Shown here: piece by piece, positions 63,324 through 64,000 of the stretch
How the letters are laid out: every line of letters begins with the position of its first letter
How positions within the stretch are numbered: the stretch's first letter is position 1
Assembly (NCBI RefSeq): GCF_014596935.1
Contig: NZ_JACVXC010000001.1
Coordinates: 304,683-368,682 of the forward strand
Direction of reading: 5' to 3'
Source: Aestuariibaculum suncheonense
GTDB taxonomy: Bacteria; Bacteroidota; Bacteroidia; Flavobacteriales; Flavobacteriaceae
Length of the DNA: 64,000 bases
Made by a program: the position numbers and the translations under genes
Notes under the pieces: model-generated
What the model was told of the DNA's origin: nothing
The model's input: the letters and a program-made list of their open reading frames with translations, nothing else
Databases searched by the model: none

Positions 63324-63449
63324 GGCACTATAAAGAAGTTGTGTTGTCCCAATGCAAATTGGGAGTAGTAGTGATTACCAAAGTTTTTTGGTGTTCCAAT
63401 GAAAGGCTTTCCTTTTTTCTTAACAGAAAATCGGGATGCTTTTTTGTTT
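63324..63449. other. Unexplained spacer with stop-free minus-strand frames
   Basis: About 126 bases between the first tRNA terminator and the small membrane ORF. Two minus-strand frames remain open through it. One reads FSVKKKGKPFIGTPKNFGNH; another reads KHPDFLLRKKESLSLEHQ. Neither has a start codon with plausible signals, so I do not call a gene. It may be a decayed gene end or a conserved non-coding element attached to the tRNA. Confidence 0.4.
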
Positions 63450-63680
63450 TTAGAGCAAATATTTCCAGGCTTTTAATTTCTTTTTATATTTTTTAGCTAA
63501 ACATAAGTAAATGAATATTGGAGAATATATCAAGATTATTGGATGTATTATGTTTTCAAATATAATAGAAAAGGCATTATTAGTCCATTTAGAGATTATT
63601 ACAGCAAATAATATTCCTATAGAGAAAAACAGGATTAGGAGTATAATGTAATATAATAATATTTTGAATAAATTCTTCAT
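63450..63680 (-). CDS. Hypothetical small membrane protein between the tRNA copies
   Basis: The 76-residue ORF is strongly hydrophobic, with two likely membrane helices (about 7-31 and 45-62), and ends in a basic stretch AKKYKKKLKAW. There is no recognised family and no clear -7 box upstream. The very low GC makes chance ORFs more likely, but the pattern of two helices and a basic tail is protein-like. It is the only gene-like ORF between the two tRNA-Asp copies. The other bases up to 63888 show nothing I recognise. Confidence 0.4.
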   Translation of the reverse strand: MKNLFKILLYYIILLILFFSIGILFAVIISKWTNNAFSIIFENIIHPIILIYSPIFIYLCLAKKYKKKLKAWKYLL

Positions 63681-63891
63681 TTATAATTGTAAGGAACTCC
63701 TTTTAAAGTTTAGATCTTGATAAAACAGGCTGTTCTTAATAACAAACGGATTAACCAAGTATCTGTTATATAACTGTTATTTACTCGTGTTATGAATTTG
63801 AAAGGTCTTTTATTTTTTATCACATTAAGTGTTTTAATTATTGTTCTTTAAAAAAAAAACAAAAAATATTATTATATATTAAAAAGTATTG

Positions 63892-63899
63892 TATATTTG
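63892..63899 (+). promoter_or_regulatory. -7 promoter box for the second tRNA-Asp gene
   Basis: TATATTTG is the same box as in copy 1. No TTTG lies at the matching -33 position, so this copy may be weaker or read from elsewhere. Confidence 0.5.
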
Positions 63900-63916
63900 C
63901 ACCCGCAATACGCAAC

Positions 63917-63990
63917 GGTCTGGTAGTTCAGTTGGTTAGAATGTCGCCCTGTCACGGCGAAGGTCGCGGGTTCGAGTCCCGTCCAGACCG
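63917..63990 (+). tRNA. tRNA-Asp (anticodon GTC), second copy
   Basis: The 74 bases are identical to the gene at 63210-63283, with the same arms, GTC anticodon and G discriminator. The terminal CCA is not encoded. Confidence 0.97.
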
Positions 63991-64000
63991 CAACATTGCA

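Larger units (their letters stand above)
63889..64000 (+). repeat. Direct repeat, copy 2 (promoter box plus tRNA-Asp), reaching the window end
   Basis: Same unit as copy 1, from TTGTATATTTGCA to CAACATTGCA. The window ends while the two copies are still identical, so the repeat length is a minimum. Confidence 0.9.

Noticed and set aside
1..64000. CRISPR array, prophage, insertion sequence or rRNA operon
   Set aside because: No regularly spaced short repeats, transposase or integrase motifs, phage structural genes or rRNA segments were seen on either strand. The only long repeat is the tRNA-Asp unit.

Overview
The window is a stretch of chromosome from a low-GC member of the Bacteroidetes, almost certainly the family Flavobacteriaceae. 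The reasons are the promoter style (TAnnTTTG -7 boxes, with TTG or TTTG about 17-23 bases upstream in the better cases), the scarcity of Shine-Dalgarno sequences, type IX secretion sorting domains, a DnaQ-type exonuclease fused to DnaE, and lineage-typical families (DUF3098, DUF3127, DUF4271, DUF4296, the QVH-type dihydroorotase, ribosomal protein S16 with an Ala/Lys/Glu tail). The genus cannot be fixed from the sequence alone. I see no prophage, insertion sequence, CRISPR array, defence island or biosynthetic cluster. This is mainly core genome with small lineage-specific genes between housekeeping genes.

Layout. 1-2.7 kb: the end of a ribosome-rescue factor, then a TPP riboswitch in front of a TonB-dependent receptor. 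2.7-9.2 kb: a degenerate Rieske-like lipoprotein, greA, a HIT protein, a histidine kinase with a small zinc-ribbon membrane protein, a flavin reductase-like protein, a DUF3127 protein, aat, DUF2490 and tag. 9.3-14.6 kb: a CxxA thioredoxin-like protein, a TonB-like protein, and the ftsX-DUF3098-uppP-truB group, which is split by an opposed glycerate kinase. 14.9-24.6 kb: an outer-membrane barrel, an EamA transporter, leuS with an unusually long internal insertion, alanine dehydrogenase, a membrane zinc peptidase, a membrane-anchored MutS-like ATPase and an omega-amidase-type nitrilase. 24.6-39.3 kb: an Ig-like lipoprotein, comF, glyS, Lrp with a saccharopine dehydrogenase-like protein, pckA, hemD-DUF4271, a dolichol-phosphate-mannose-synthase-like glycosyltransferase with pyrC and DUF4296, an epimerase and tyrS. 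39.4-45.6 kb: a LuxE-like acyltransferase, two type IX sorting-domain proteins, a PhoB/PhoR-like two-component pair and a glycosyltransferase. 45.7-57 kb: trmB, a LysE-type exporter, an alkyltransferase-like protein, Mrp and NifU (Fe-S assembly), ferredoxin, ferritin, cytochrome c, a phosphoesterase, an acyl-CoA dehydrogenase, trmN6-like, a four-helix DUF2383 protein, rpsP-rimM and a periplasmic lactonase-like propeller. 57.2-64 kb: exo-dnaE, trxA, a DUF58 protein and two identical tRNA-Asp genes inside a direct repeat that reaches the end of the window.

How the genes work together. Several neighbours form plausible functional sets: thiamine sensing and uptake (riboswitch plus receptor); Fe-S and iron handling (mrp, nifU, ferredoxin, ferritin); cell envelope (ftsX, uppP); translation (leuS, glyS, tyrS, truB, trmB, rpsP, rimM, aat, tRNA-Asp); and a kinase-regulator pair. 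Genes are short operons on both strands. Convergent neighbours often overlap at their 3' ends, or share one hairpin that can end transcription from both sides.

The strongest candidates for follow-up are the LeuRS insertion, the duplicated tRNA-Asp unit with its odd 3' spacer, the type IX protein that consists of almost nothing but a sorting domain, the membrane-tethered MutS homologue, the two genes whose -7 box ends four bases before the start codon, and the Rieske-fold lipoprotein without Rieske ligands. I found no clear new multi-gene system.
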